Shown: positions 27,289-37,102, counted from the first letter of the stretch. The stretch: DNA of 64,000 bases from Megasphaera stantonii (GCF_003367905.1 NZ_CP029462.1:124001-188000); one strand, 5' to 3'. Notes: generated by a model not told the origin, from the sequence alone. Numbers and translations: made by a program.

Positions 27289-28464
27289 ATGACAAAAGAA
27301 GCTTTGTGGACTAAACCGTTCTTGCTGACGGGCGGCGTCAATTTTTTCCAGCTGTTTACCCAATATATCCTGATTACGACGCTGCCCCTCTGTATCATCG
27401 ACGAATTTCATGGCAGCGAGCTCGAAGCCGGCCTGGCCATGACGTTTTTTCAGATCGGCACCAGCGTCTTCCGGCCTGTCGCCGGATATTTGGTAGACGA
27501 AAAGCAGAAGAGACGCCTCCTCTTAGGCTCCCTGGTTTTATTTTTCCTGGTCATGGCCGCCTTCAACGCCGCCGACTGCGTCGAAGCGCTGTACGGCCTG
27601 CGCCTCGTCCACGGCATCGTCTTCGCTTTGGCTACGACGACGGCTGCTTCTATCGCCGTGTTAGTCATTCCGCCGTCGCGGCGCGGCGAAGGCATTGGAT
27701 ATTTTTCCGTCACGACCAATATGGCGATGGTCGTCGGGCCGCTGGCCGGGCTGCTGTTATACCAGACGCTCCGCATATCTGGCTTGTTCCTGGCCCTCGC
27801 AGTCCTGGCCGCTCTGATTCTCGCCGCGGCCTCGGCCATTTCCCTGCCGCCAAAGGCGGTGCAGCCATCGCCCTCTGCCTCTAAAACGCCTTTTTTTGAA
27901 CATTTCATCGAAAAGCGCTCTCTTTTAGCGTCATTCTTAGGCGGACTGGTATTCTTCGCCTACGGCGGCATCCTGACCTTTATTCCCCTGTACGCCGCGT
28001 CCCTGCACATGGCCGAAAGCACAGGATTATTTTTTGCCGTCTTTGCCGTCGTCATCGTCGCCAGCCGCCCCGTCGTAGGAAACGTACTGGACCGCGTCGG
28101 CCCCAGCCACGTCGTATATCCCGGCTTCGCCTTATTTATCATCGGCTTTATTCTCTTCGGTTTTGTCAGTACGAAGCTGTGGTTTCTCCTGTCGGCGGCT
28201 ATCCTCGGTCTCGGCTTCGGCGCTCTCAGTCCCGTATTTCAGACACTGGCCGTTCAAAGCGTTCCTGCCAGCCGGGCCGGCGCCGCTACGGCCACGTACT
28301 TTTGGTTCCTGGATATCTTCGTCGGCCTGGCCGCCATGACCTTAGGCCTCGTCGCCCAATGGTTCGGCTACAGCCTGCTCTACGGCGTCCTCTGCCCAGC
28401 CGTCGTACTGGTCACGGCAGCCCTGTATTACGTCGAGTATACCCGCCGCTGCTTTCACTCCTAA
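27289..28464 (+). CDS. Major facilitator superfamily transporter
   Basis: The 391-residue protein has twelve predicted transmembrane segments and the MFS signature between segments 2 and 3 (GYLVDEKQKRRLLL). The SRPVVGNVLDRVGP segment in the second half matches the repeated loop motif. It resembles drug or metabolite exporters of the YceI/YfkF-like group, but the substrate cannot be told. It has its own strong promoter and terminator and no regulator beside it. Confidence 0.9.
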   Translation: MTKEALWTKPFLLTGGVNFFQLFTQYILITTLPLCIIDEFHGSELEAGLAMTFFQIGTSVFRPVAGYLVDEKQKRRLLLGSLVLFFLVMAAFNAADCVEALYGLRLVHGIVFALATTTAASIAVLVIPPSRRGEGIGYFSVTTNMAMVVGPLAGLLLYQTLRISGLFLALAVLAALILAAASAISLPPKAVQPSPSASKTPFFEHFIEKRSLLASFLGGLVFFAYGGILTFIPLYAASLHMAESTGLFFAVFAVVIVASRPVVGNVLDRVGPSHVVYPGFALFIIGFILFGFVSTKLWFLLSAAILGLGFGALSPVFQTLAVQSVPASRAGAATATYFWFLDIFVGLAAMTLGLVAQWFGYSLLYGVLCPAVVLVTAALYYVEYTRRCFHS

Positions 28465-28522
28465 AAGAATATCGCCTTTATGTATAGGATATTATCACAA
28501 GACGACAGATCTTGTCGCTGCC

Positions 28523-28557
28523 AAAAAGTCCCAGAATATATTTCTGAGACTTTTTTT
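28523..28557. terminator. Bidirectional terminator of MFS and LRAT genes
   Basis: AAAAAGTC-C-CAGAAA pairs with TTTCTG-A-GACTTTTT with one mismatch; A and T runs flank both sides between two convergent genes. Confidence 0.85.
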
Positions 28558-28566
28558 GCGCCCAGT

Positions 28567-29070
28567 CTAATCCAGCAGTTTTGCCACGAGCTTTACCGTC
28601 GAGATGCAACCCATCAGGCCGTCGACCTGGCGGGATTCGGAAATGCCCGTCTTGCACCACAAGGCGAAGTGTTCGCAGTTGTTTTCCAGCAAATCGTAGG
28701 ATTTTTCGCCAATGCGCCGCCTGGCCCTGGCTATGGTAGACTGAGGCGTATACAGATGAAACTGCTCCTTAGGCTCTTCTTCGCCGACGATGGCCTCCAA
28801 GGCCGAGCGAAATATGTCCCACCACGAATCATCATCGTCATCGCGATGGTCGTCCTCAGAAAAGTCGCATACATAGTAGGTCTCATCGCCGTCTAAAAAC
28901 TCCTCCATAGAAGCCTCATGAATACAGGCCTCGTCGGCGTCAAACTTGAATTCGCCCTTTGGCGGCGCATAGTGTATGACCCGGTCGTGTCCGACATATA
29001 CGCCGAAATGGCGAAACAGCCCCCGGTCTACAAATATGACGTCGCCGGCCTTTGCCTTCTTCTTTGCCAT
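28567..29070 (-). CDS. LRAT-domain (NlpC/P60-like) protein
   Basis: LRAT-fold proteins form a thiol-dependent acyltransferase or hydrolase family related to NlpC/P60. The 167-residue protein shows the first histidines in RHFGVYVGHDRVIHYAP (about 20-36) and the catalytic-type Cys block NNCEHFALWCKTG (about 130-142). An Asp-rich insert (DDHRDDDDDSWWD) sits between them. There is no signal peptide, so it should act in the cytoplasm. Bacterial members are often phage- or island-linked and their substrates are unknown. It is a single gene. Confidence 0.85.
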   Translation of the reverse strand: MAKKKAKAGDVIFVDRGLFRHFGVYVGHDRVIHYAPPKGEFKFDADEACIHEASMEEFLDGDETYYVCDFSEDDHRDDDDDSWWDIFRSALEAIVGEEEPKEQFHLYTPQSTIARARRRIGEKSYDLLENNCEHFALWCKTGISESRQVDGLMGCISTVKLVAKLLD

Positions 29071-29163
29071 CGTTTCTACCTTCCTGTCTGTCCATTGCGC
29101 TAGAGCCGCCGCTCAGCGCCCGCTTATATTCATTATATCATATCAATCCAAGGATAAACGCAC

Positions 29164-29198
29164 AAAAAAACGCGGCCCCCTTTTCGGAACAGCCGCGT
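29164..29198 (-). terminator. Terminator of the amino-acid ABC operon
   Basis: ACGCGGC (29170-29176) pairs with GCCGCGT (29192-29198), and seven T follow on the minus strand just after the ATP-binding gene. Confidence 0.85.
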
Positions 29199-29208
29199 TG
29201 TGCCTTGC

Positions 29209-29928
29209 TTATAAAATTTTCGAAAGGAAGGACTTCGTCCGTTCTTCCTGGGGATGGAAAAAGATATCGTCAGGCTTGCCTTCTTCGAGGATATAGCCGC
29301 CGTCGATGAACAAGACGCGGTCGGCTACTTCGCGGGCAAAGCCCATTTCGTGAGTGACGATAGCCATGGCCATACCTTCCTTGGCCAAGTCCTTAATGAC
29401 GTCCAGTACTTCCCGGACCATTTCCGGGTCGAGAGCTGACGTCGGTTCGTCAAAGAGCATGAATTTCGGCTTCATCGCCAAGGCGCGGGCAATGGCAACA
29501 CGCTGCTGCTGGCCGCCGGACAAGGTTCCCGGATAGGCGTCCTTCTTATCGGCCAAGCCGACCTTTTCCAAGAGCTTAATTGCCGTTTTTTCCGCATCTT
29601 CCCGCGATTCGCCTCTCGTCTTCATCGGCGACAGGACGATATTTTCCAATACGGTCATGTGAGGAAATAAATTAAAGCGCTGGAAGACCATGCCGACTTC
29701 CTTGCGGATACTGTTGATGCTCTTGGCATCGCTCATGCTGATGCCGTCAACGATGATTTCACCGGCTGTAGGATGTTCCAGATAGTTTATGCAGCGAAGG
29801 ATAGTGCTCTTGCCGGAACCGGACGGGCCGATGATGACCACGACTTCTTTATCGTGAATGGTCAAGTCGATGCCCTTCAGGACATCGTGCTTGCCGAAGC
29901 TCTTTTTTAATCCTTTAATTTCTATCAT
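29209..29928 (-). CDS. glnQ: Polar amino-acid ABC transporter ATP-binding protein
   Basis: This 239-residue ATPase powers uptake of a polar amino acid. It shows Walker [10 protein letters not shown], the Q-loop [11 protein letters not shown], the signature [15 protein letters not shown], Walker [13 protein letters not shown] and the switch His in IVTHEMGF. The start is ATG 29928, behind GGAGG within the end of the permease gene, giving a 14-base overlap; a frame-open ATG further upstream would overlap more and lacks a site. No binding-protein gene is in the window, so the substrate is unsure and the symbol marks the family only. Confidence 0.92.
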   Translation of the reverse strand: MIEIKGLKKSFGKHDVLKGIDLTIHDKEVVVIIGPSGSGKSTILRCINYLEHPTAGEIIVDGISMSDAKSINSIRKEVGMVFQRFNLFPHMTVLENIVLSPMKTRGESREDAEKTAIKLLEKVGLADKKDAYPGTLSGGQQQRVAIARALAMKPKFMLFDEPTSALDPEMVREVLDVIKDLAKEGMAMAIVTHEMGFAREVADRVLFIDGGYILEEGKPDDIFFHPQEERTKSFLSKIL

Positions 29929-30580
29929 CCGTTGCAAACCTCCGTTCCAAGAAGCTGACCAGCTGGGCAATGCTCAGGGTCATGATTAAATACAGGGCCG
30001 CGACGGTCATCCAGATTTCAAAGGAGCCGTAGGTCTTTGCGATAATGAGCTGACCGCGGCGCGTCAATTCTTCAAAGCCGATGACCGAAACCAAGGACGT
30101 TTCCTTGGTCATGGAAATGAATTCGTTGCCCAAGGGCGGGATGACATTTTTAAAAGCCTGAGGCAGGATGATGTACCGCATCGTCTGCATCCACGACAAC
30201 CCCAGGGAACGGCCTGCTTCCATCTGTCCCTTATCGACAGCCTGAATGCCGGCACGGAAGATTTCCGATACGTAGGCGCCGCTGTTGATCGAGCAGGCGG
30301 CAACGGCGGCGACAAAGGGATTGATGCGCTCGCCGATAATCATAGGCAGGGCAAAGTAAATCAGGAAGATCTGTACCAGCATAGGCGTACCGCGGATGAT
30401 ATTTACATAGCAAATCGCAATGACCCGCAGGATCTTAATGCTCGACAGGCGGCAGACGCTGGTGATCAGGCCCAGGATAAAGCCTAAGGCCACGGCAATA
30501 GCCGTGATTTCAATCGTAACGGCAGCACCGGTGAGCAGCAAGGGCAAGGAGTCTATAATAAGACTAAAATCAAATGACAT
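29915..30580 (-). CDS. Polar amino-acid ABC transporter permease
   Basis: The 221-residue His/Glu/Gln/Arg-type permease has about five transmembrane segments. It carries the EAA-type coupling loop [22 protein letters not shown], shown here by its core [14 protein letters not shown]. The [19 protein letters not shown] segment is typical of this family. The start is ATG 30580 behind GGAGT. It overlaps the ATPase gene. A strong promoter lies upstream at 30650-30678. Confidence 0.93.
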   Translation of the reverse strand: MSFDFSLIIDSLPLLLTGAAVTIEITAIAVALGFILGLITSVCRLSSIKILRVIAICYVNIIRGTPMLVQIFLIYFALPMIIGERINPFVAAVAACSINSGAYVSEIFRAGIQAVDKGQMEAGRSLGLSWMQTMRYIILPQAFKNVIPPLGNEFISMTKETSLVSVIGFEELTRRGQLIIAKTYGSFEIWMTVAALYLIMTLSIAQLVSFLERRFATDDRN

Positions 30581-30649
30581 AAAAAACACTCCTATTCCGC
30601 AACAATATGCATAAAACATGCAATTACCAGATAAATTATACCTTGACCT

Positions 30650-30678
30650 ATTATAATTGCATTTTTATGCGTTGTCAA
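30650..30678 (-). promoter_or_regulatory. Promoter of the amino-acid ABC operon
   Basis: A consensus TTGACA (30673-30678) and TATAAT (30650-30655) are spaced 17 bp. The -35 lies only 13 bp past the pfkA stop. Confidence 0.85.
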
Positions 30679-30690
30679 CGCATTATTCCC

Positions 30691-31653
30691 TTATCGGCCC
30701 AACATATGAACAAGTTGGTACATATTATCGCTGATGGGGAAATGGAAATGCGGCGCTTCGGAATACGGCGTCGCGGCGATGCGGCGGCCAATGAGTCCGA
30801 TAACGCAGTTATATGTTCCCGCCAGCAGGGAATCAATGGCTTTCTGAGCGTATAAGCCAGCCATGGTAGCGTCGAGGGCGCTGGGCGCGCCGCCGCGCTG
30901 TACATATCCGAGAACGGTCAGATTCGGTTCGAGATAGGTGTGCTCTTTGATGTAATCCACGACATCCGTTCCCTTAGCCGCACCTTCCGCAACAACGACA
31001 ATGCTGCTCAGCTTGCCGATGCGGTGCGATTCTGCCAAGTGCTCGCACAAGCGCGGCAGGTTTACTTCATGCTCCGGCACGAGAACCGCTTCCGCCCCGG
31101 AGGCCATGCCGGCGTACAAGGCGATGAAGCCGGCGTTGCGGCCCATAACTTCGATGACGGCAACCCGTTCATGAGATGAGGCCGTATCGCGGATTTTATT
31201 GATCGATTCGAGAACGGTATTGACCGTCGTATCGAAACCGATGGTGTACTGGGTTCCCATCATGTCGTTGTCGATAGTTCCGGGGATAACCATCGTTGGA
31301 ATCCCGCAGTGGCTCAGCGCCTGGGCACCGCGCATGGAGCCGTCGCCGCCGATGACGACGAGGGCGTCGATTTCCAGGGACCGCAGGTAATCTGCCGCTT
31401 CCTTCTGCACGTCTTTTTCCATAAATTCCAGACAGCGGGCTGTGCGCAGGATCGTACCGCCGCGGTGGATGATGCCGCCGACAGTCCTGCGATCCAAGGT
31501 TATCGTTTCATGACGAAGCAGTCCTTCGTAACCGCGGATAATCCCTTCAACAGCCAAACCCTTTTCAATCGCATAGCGCGTTACGCCGCGAATAGCCGCA
31601 TTCATGCCCGGGGCGTCGCCGCCGCTGGTCAATACGCCGATTTTACTAATCAT
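30691..31653 (-). CDS. pfkA: ATP-dependent 6-phosphofructokinase
   Basis: PfkA converts fructose 6-phosphate and ATP to fructose 1,6-bisphosphate in glycolysis. The 320-residue protein matches the bacterial length. It begins MISKIGVLTSGGDAPGMNAA, with the ATP-binding GGDAPG loop, then GGDGSMRGA, the catalytic PGTIDNDM motif, EVMGRNAGF and the GYVQRGGAPS block. The start is ATG 31653, with AGGAG 12 bp upstream. It follows the shikimate kinase gene by 7 bp and is probably cotranscribed. Confidence 0.97.
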   Translation of the reverse strand: MISKIGVLTSGGDAPGMNAAIRGVTRYAIEKGLAVEGIIRGYEGLLRHETITLDRRTVGGIIHRGGTILRTARCLEFMEKDVQKEAADYLRSLEIDALVVIGGDGSMRGAQALSHCGIPTMVIPGTIDNDMMGTQYTIGFDTTVNTVLESINKIRDTASSHERVAVIEVMGRNAGFIALYAGMASGAEAVLVPEHEVNLPRLCEHLAESHRIGKLSSIVVVAEGAAKGTDVVDYIKEHTYLEPNLTVLGYVQRGGAPSALDATMAGLYAQKAIDSLLAGTYNCVIGLIGRRIAATPYSEAPHFHFPISDNMYQLVHMLGR

Positions 31654-31660
31654 AATGACA

Positions 31661-32206
31661 TCATACTCCTTTTTCTCTGGCAATAAACTGCACTTTCTTT
31701 TCTTCTATCTTCTGGACAATCGTATCAACGATTTGCGATGCTCCGCCCCGCGTCGTATCGACGACACAATCGCAGTAGGGATAGATTTCTTCCCACTGGC
31801 GCATCATCTTATGGACAAATTCCCGTAAGTTGTCGTAATCGACAGTAGGCCGCTTGCCGATGTGACGGCTCACCCGCTCTTCTACGCGGAACGGCTCCGA
31901 CAAAAGGGCGATAATGAAACCATGGCGGTGCAAAATCCGGTAGGTCTCTATACTCATGGGAAAATTGCCGCCAAAGGAAATAACCGCTTCGTGATAGCGG
32001 CTGACCTGGTGCAGGACGTTGAGCTCCCGTTCGCGAAACCCCTTTTCGCCGGCATGGGCGTAGAATTCGGCGATGGTCATGCCGACGGCCCGCTCGATGC
32101 GCCGGTCCGTGTCGACGAACTGCCATCCTAGACGCTGAGCCAGTTTTCGTCCTATATGACTTTTGCCGCTCCCCATCATGCCTACGAGAACAATATTCCG
32201 TTTCAT
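31661..32206 (-). CDS. aroK: Shikimate kinase
   Basis: Shikimate kinase phosphorylates shikimate in aromatic amino-acid synthesis. The 181-residue protein has Walker A GMMGSGKS, the substrate Asp in FVDTDRRIE, FRERELNVL and SFGGNFP in place of the usual GGG loop. The lid RPTVDYDNLREFV and an adenine-site Arg further on also fit. The start is ATG 32206 after GGGAGGTG; the reading frame is open further upstream without a site. The pairing with pfkA is unusual, since aro genes more often sit together. The GGN in place of GGG is a small oddity. Confidence 0.88.
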   Translation of the reverse strand: MKRNIVLVGMMGSGKSHIGRKLAQRLGWQFVDTDRRIERAVGMTIAEFYAHAGEKGFRERELNVLHQVSRYHEAVISFGGNFPMSIETYRILHRHGFIIALLSEPFRVEERVSRHIGKRPTVDYDNLREFVHKMMRQWEEIYPYCDCVVDTTRGGASQIVDTIVQKIEEKKVQFIAREKGV

Positions 32207-32294
32207 CGTCGCACCTCCCTTGCTTAGTATTCTCCATCTTTGGGTACGTTTTCTATTATAGCAAAATTTTTCTATCTTGCCACATGAAAATGAT

Positions 32295-32350
32295 AGAAAA
32301 AGGCGCATTTTACATATAATTTCTTTCAAAAATATGTAAGATGCGCCTTG
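32295..32350 (-). terminator. Terminator of the RND efflux operon
   Basis: AAGGCGCATTTTACATAT pairs with ATATGTAAGATGCGCCTT (32332-32349) with one mismatch, and T residues follow on the minus strand. Confidence 0.8.
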
Positions 32351-32437
32351 TATTTCTTTTTGGTCCCAATGATACTGCCGGATGACCGACGGACGAGGCG
32401 GGCTGTTCGCGACCCTGCGGGGGACGAAATGTCTACC

Positions 32438-35400
32438 CTACTCCGGGTAAATGCGGAACCATGCCGCATACATCGTCGGCAGGACTAGTAAAGTCAGCAC
32501 GGTCGCGCCGAGAAGGCCGCCGGCAATGGCCACGGCCATCGGTCCCCAGAAAATGCTGGTCATGAGGGGAACCATGCCGAGAATCGCCGCCGCAGCCGTC
32601 AGCATGATCGGGCGGAACCGCAGGACGGCCGAGTCGATGACGGCGTGCCACGGGTCTTCACCGGCAGCCAAATGCTGCTTAATCTGGTCGATGAGGATGA
32701 CCGAATTGCGGATGATCATGCCGCCCAGGGCCAAGATGCCCAGATACGCCACAAACCCCAGAGACTTGCCGAGCAGCAGCATGGCGATGGCTACGCCGAC
32801 AACGCCCATAGGAGCTGTAATCAGGGTCAGAGCCATGAGAGAGACGCTGCGGAGCTGGATCATGAGCAGGGTCATGATGAGCAGCACCATGACCGGCACG
32901 GGCTTGAGCAGATATCCAAGGGATTTTTGGCTGTTTTCCAAATCGCCGTCTACTTCAATGGAATACCCGAAGGGCAGACTACTGCGGATGGCCGCCGTGT
33001 CGTCGTAGGCCTTCTGCGTCGCGTCGTTGGCCGTACCGGAGCGAATCGTCCCTTCGACGGTGATGGTCGGCTTCAAATCGCGCCGCCAGATAAGGCCCTC
33101 TTCAGCGCCGTAGGAAATCGTCGCCACCTGCTCCAGCGGCACGTAGCCTGCCGTGCCGGCGTAGACGGGCAGGCTGCGGATACGGGATAAATCATTCCGC
33201 CCGTCCGGCGAAAGGCGAAGCTGGATGGCGATGGTCTTGTCAGGAGCCCCGTAATACTCAGCAATCGTCGCGCCGCTCAGTTCCGTATACAGCGTCTGGG
33301 CAATGGTCTGACCCGATGCGCCCATAGCCCGCAGCTTTTCCTGATCGAGGCGGACCTGGACGATTTCGCTCTTCTGTTCCCAGTTGAGGAAGACCTGACG
33401 GACATTCAGGTCCTGCCGCACCGCGTCGGCGGCCTGGGCAGCGTAGGCCTTCACCTTGTCTATGTCATAGCCGGACACGCGCAGCATGATAGGATAATCC
33501 GAAGGCGGCCCCAGGGGGATGCTCTTGATATTGCAGCGCACGCCGGGCTGTCTTTCTTCTATTTCGCGCCGTATATCCTCGGCCAGGGCTTCCCGCCCCT
33601 CTACGTCGGCCGCTACGACGACGAACTGGGCGTAATTGTCAGCCGGAAGGACGGGCTCCAGGGTCAGGACAAAGCGGGGCGCCCCTTCGCCGACATAATA
33701 AGAATAATTTTTTATCTGGCCGGGCTTCGTATCCAGATACCGGGCCAACGCAGCTGCTTCCTTTTCCGTCGCCGCCAGCGACGAGCCTTCGGGCAAGGTC
33801 ATTTCAACGATGATTTCCGGCCGCAGGGACGGCGGAAAAAATTCCTGGGGAATATACTTCATCAGTCCCGCCGCGGCAATGCACAACGCCGCCGTGCCGC
33901 CTATAACGGCCCGCCGATGAGACAGGCACCATACGAGAACGGCGCGGAACCCATCGTAAAAGCGGTTTTGGTACAGCGTCTCTTCCGTCTTAACCGCTTT
34001 CACCCGGATAAGATAGTACCCGAACAAGGGCGCAGCCATGACCGACACGAGCCACGACAACACCAGAGCCGACAAGATAACCGGGAACAAGGCCTGACAA
34101 AATTCCGATGCCGCGCCGTCGGAAAAGGCCACGGGGATAAAACCGGCGCAGGTGACGAGGGTCCCCGTCAGCATGGGCTTGGCCGTCACCTTAAAGGCAT
34201 GGCAGGCCGCGTCGAGACGGTTCATGCCCCTCTCAAGCTGGACGCTCATCATTTCCACGGCGATGATGGCGTCGTCGACGAGAAGGCCCAGGGAAATGAT
34301 CAGGGCCCCTAAGGATACCTTGTGCAGGTCAATGCCGGCCACTTCCATGACGCAGAATACGCCCGTCAGGACCAGGGGAATACAGCAGGCTACGACAAGG
34401 CCCGTCCGCAGGCCCAGGCTCAGGAAGCTAACGGCCAGCACGATGAGGATAGCTTCGCGGAGGGTATCGACGAAGTCGTCGATAGATTCCTCGACGACCT
34501 TAGGCTGGTCCGATACCTGATGGAGCTCCATGCCGGCCGGTAAATTTTGCTTGACGTACTGCTGCATCTCTTCCAGATTGCTTCCCAGCTCCAATATATT
34601 GCCGCCGTTTTTCATGGACAAGGCAATGCCTACAGCAGGTTTACCGTCGAAAAACATCTTCGGGTCCGCCGGCTCCGTATAGCGCCGTTCGACGGAAGCG
34701 ATATCGCCGAGGCGGAACAGACGGCCGTTGGCGTTTATGGGCAGGTTGCGGATGCTTTCCAAATCGTCAAAGACGCCGCTGACGCGGAGGTATACGTTGT
34801 CTGATTCCGTATCGACCATGCCGGCCGGCGTCATGGCGTTCTGCCCGCTGACGGCGTCGGAAATAGCCGTCGGCGGAATTCCCAGCTCGGCCAATTTATC
34901 GTTGGCAACTTCTATGTAGACTGCTTCCGACTGCTCGCCGACGAGCTCTACCTTGCTCACGTCGTCGACGGTCAGCATGATGCGGCGGATTTCCTCGGCC
35001 TTCTGCCGCAGCTCTTCATAGGAGTAGTCGTCGCCGGTTACGGCGTACACCGAGCCGTATACGTCGTCGAAGCGGTCGTTGAAGAACGGCCCGACGACGC
35101 CGTCAGGCAGCTCCGATTTCATGTCTTCCGTCAAATTGCGCACCTCGTGCCACGTGTCGCGGATACTGTCCCGCGGCGCCTGGTCGGTCAGGTACACGTA
35201 AATGACCGTTTGGCCGGGGCGGGAATAGCTTTTCAGGTAGTCGAGGTTCGGCGTATCCTGGAGCTTCTTTTCGATTTTATCCGTCACCTGCTCTTCCATC
35301 TGCCGGGCCGTCGCGCCGGGCCAGGCGGCAGTGACGACCATTTGCCGCACTGTATAGGCCGGGTCTTCCATGCGGCCCAGCTTCATATAGGAAAAGACGC

Positions 35401-35476
35401 CGGCAATAGCGATGACGATGATGAAATACCAGACGAGGGTTCTGTTTTTAATAGCCAGTTCCGATAAGTTTCTCAT
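32438..35476 (-). CDS. RND efflux pump, inner-membrane subunit (HAE1 type)
   Basis: The 1012-residue proton-driven pump exports drugs or other hydrophobic compounds. It has twelve transmembrane segments in two repeats with large periplasmic loops. The proton-relay aspartates are in SLGLLVDDAIIAVEMM near residue 405. Length fits AcrB/MexB-type relatives, a little shorter. It follows the adaptor gene with an ATGA overlap and a MarR regulator. No outer-membrane channel gene is in the window, so the pump must share one encoded elsewhere. Substrate unknown. Confidence 0.94.
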   Translation of the reverse strand: MRNLSELAIKNRTLVWYFIIVIAIAGVFSYMKLGRMEDPAYTVRQMVVTAAWPGATARQMEEQVTDKIEKKLQDTPNLDYLKSYSRPGQTVIYVYLTDQAPRDSIRDTWHEVRNLTEDMKSELPDGVVGPFFNDRFDDVYGSVYAVTGDDYSYEELRQKAEEIRRIMLTVDDVSKVELVGEQSEAVYIEVANDKLAELGIPPTAISDAVSGQNAMTPAGMVDTESDNVYLRVSGVFDDLESIRNLPINANGRLFRLGDIASVERRYTEPADPKMFFDGKPAVGIALSMKNGGNILELGSNLEEMQQYVKQNLPAGMELHQVSDQPKVVEESIDDFVDTLREAILIVLAVSFLSLGLRTGLVVACCIPLVLTGVFCVMEVAGIDLHKVSLGALIISLGLLVDDAIIAVEMMSVQLERGMNRLDAACHAFKVTAKPMLTGTLVTCAGFIPVAFSDGAASEFCQALFPVILSALVLSWLVSVMAAPLFGYYLIRVKAVKTEETLYQNRFYDGFRAVLVWCLSHRRAVIGGTAALCIAAAGLMKYIPQEFFPPSLRPEIIVEMTLPEGSSLAATEKEAAALARYLDTKPGQIKNYSYYVGEGAPRFVLTLEPVLPADNYAQFVVVAADVEGREALAEDIRREIEERQPGVRCNIKSIPLGPPSDYPIMLRVSGYDIDKVKAYAAQAADAVRQDLNVRQVFLNWEQKSEIVQVRLDQEKLRAMGASGQTIAQTLYTELSGATIAEYYGAPDKTIAIQLRLSPDGRNDLSRIRSLPVYAGTAGYVPLEQVATISYGAEEGLIWRRDLKPTITVEGTIRSGTANDATQKAYDDTAAIRSSLPFGYSIEVDGDLENSQKSLGYLLKPVPVMVLLIMTLLMIQLRSVSLMALTLITAPMGVVGVAIAMLLLGKSLGFVAYLGILALGGMIIRNSVILIDQIKQHLAAGEDPWHAVIDSAVLRFRPIMLTAAAAILGMVPLMTSIFWGPMAVAIAGGLLGATVLTLLVLPTMYAAWFRIYPE

Positions 35477-36555
35477 GTACCCTCACCTTCCGTTCGTACC
35501 GTCTGCCCTTCGCGCAGCATATGGACGCCGGCTGTGACGACGACATCGCCGGCGGCAAGGCCCGTCACGGCGACGGTATTATCGCCGAAGCCTTCGACGG
35601 AAACAGTCTTCAAAGATAAGGTCCCGTCTTTGCCGACGACCCAGACCTGCGGCGCATCGTCTGTCTGGTACAGGGCAGATAAGGGCAAGGTATACGAGCC
35701 GCTCCCATCTGCCGCGCTGACATGCACGCTGGCCGTCATGCCCAGCTGCATGCCTTCTGGAGGTGACGGAACGGCGACGCGCACGGCGTAGGTACGGGAA
35801 GCCGCATCAGCCATGGGCGATACTTCCCGTACCGTCCCCTGAGCCTTCTGACCGGGCAGGGCCCAAAAGGAAAGGGTTACGGCCTGTCCGACGGGGAATT
35901 CAGCCAGCTTGTTTTCAGGCACGTCGATCTGCACCTCCAGTTCGCCAGAATGGACGAGGGTCAGCACAGTCTGGCCGGCGGCAACGACCTGCCCTACTTC
36001 GCCAGAAAGAGCCGATACGACGCCGTCGGCGTCAGCCGTCAAATTCGTATAGGACAGCTGGTTCTCCTGAGCCTGCTGCAGAGCGGCCGCCTGCTGGTAT
36101 TGGGCTGCCGCCTGGTCGTAAGCCGTCTGATATTGGTCGAGGGCGGCGGCGCTCACGGCGTCCTGGGCAAAGAGCTGCTTGTAGCGGGCCAGATTCGCTT
36201 CGGCTAATTGAAGCTGGGCTTGGGCCGCACTGACCTGGGCCTGAGCCTGGTACACGGACTGGACGACGTCCTTAGGGTCCACCGTCATGAGGACGTCGCC
36301 GGCATGGACGACGCTGCCAAGCTGGACGTTGCGCGCCGTAATGCGTCCTCCGGCCTGAAAGGCCAGGGCGCTTTCATAACGGCCCCGCACCGTGCCGGAG
36401 TAAGCGCTGCCTTCTCTTTCGGCCTCAGCGCCTACGGTGACAGTACGGACCAGCTGCGGCGCTTCCGTCTCTGCCGGCTGCTGGCCGCATCCGGCCGCCG
36501 CCGCGGTGAACACGACGAGAGCCGCGACATACAGCCACGTTTGCGATGCCTTCAT
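35473..36555 (-). CDS. RND efflux periplasmic adaptor lipoprotein
   Basis: The 360-residue membrane-fusion protein has a signal peptide with a lipobox (AAAAGC near residue 23). A lipoyl/hairpin part follows: a long coiled coil of Ala/Gln-rich repeats, about 95-170, rich in QAQAQ and QQAA. The beta-barrel and membrane-proximal domains then follow. It should be anchored in the inner membrane and link the pump to an outer-membrane channel. It lies three bases after marR and overlaps the pump gene. Confidence 0.93.
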   Translation of the reverse strand: MKASQTWLYVAALVVFTAAAAGCGQQPAETEAPQLVRTVTVGAEAEREGSAYSGTVRGRYESALAFQAGGRITARNVQLGSVVHAGDVLMTVDPKDVVQSVYQAQAQVSAAQAQLQLAEANLARYKQLFAQDAVSAAALDQYQTAYDQAAAQYQQAAALQQAQENQLSYTNLTADADGVVSALSGEVGQVVAAGQTVLTLVHSGELEVQIDVPENKLAEFPVGQAVTLSFWALPGQKAQGTVREVSPMADAASRTYAVRVAVPSPPEGMQLGMTASVHVSAADGSGSYTLPLSALYQTDDAPQVWVVGKDGTLSLKTVSVEGFGDNTVAVTGLAAGDVVVTAGVHMLREGQTVRTEGEGT

Positions 36556-36558
36556 ATG

Positions 36559-37014
36559 TCATCCCTCCATTTCTCCGTCGGCTTTGTTCCAAGTCAGGGA
36601 GGCCGCGTTATCCGCCGCCTTCGTCATCCCCTGTATCGTAGTTTCTATAAGAGCGTCATCCATATCCTTGGTCAAGGCTCGAATCCATATTTCCGACAGG
36701 CGCAGCAGTTCTTTCTGAGCTTGCCGGGCCGTTTCTGTCAGATAAATATATTTAAAACGCTTGTCCTTTTCATCCTGCCTGCGCCGTACATAGCCTTTTT
36801 CTTCCAGCGATTTGACGCAGCGGGCGATTAAACCCTTGTCGACGGATAATTGCCTGCTCAGCTCATCCTGGCTGCAGCCGTCGCCGCGGTACAGCTCGAC
36901 GAGCAGCACATATTCGCTGTAGCCGATATGCCACGGCCGGCAGGCGTCGGTAATATAAGCCTGGGAACGGCGGTTCAGCACGCCGAAAGCATATCGTATC
37001 TGCGAGTAATCCAT
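36559..37014 (-). CDS. MarR-family regulator of the efflux operon
   Basis: The protein of about 151 residues has the MarR winged-helix core: QDELSRQLSVDKGLIARCVKSLEEKGYVRR for the recognition part (given in part as LSVDKGLIARCVKSLEEKG) and DKRFKYIYLTETAR for the wing. MarR proteins usually repress their own operon and release when a ligand binds. It is the first gene of the efflux operon, and a 15-bp palindrome sits at its start site. I used ATG 37014, 11 bp from AGGAGG; a TTG two codons upstream is nearer to the site and could be the true start. Confidence 0.88.
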   Translation of the reverse strand: MDYSQIRYAFGVLNRRSQAYITDACRPWHIGYSEYVLLVELYRGDGCSQDELSRQLSVDKGLIARCVKSLEEKGYVRRRQDEKDKRFKYIYLTETARQAQKELLRLSEIWIRALTKDMDDALIETTIQGMTKAADNAASLTWNKADGEMEG

Positions 37015-37045
37015 ACGCAAGTTCGCCTCCTTCACCAATTATTCG

Positions 37046-37060
37046 GTTGACTTAATCAAC
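37046..37060. promoter_or_regulatory. Palindromic operator upstream of marR
   Basis: GTTGACTTAATCAAC matches its complement at 13 of 15 positions. It lies just after a TATACT -10 (37072-37077) at the likely start of the marR transcript, a usual place for MarR autorepression. Confidence 0.6.
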
Positions 37061-37102
37061 TATCTATATATAGTATAGCAGAGTTATCCTACCGGCACAA
37101 GA

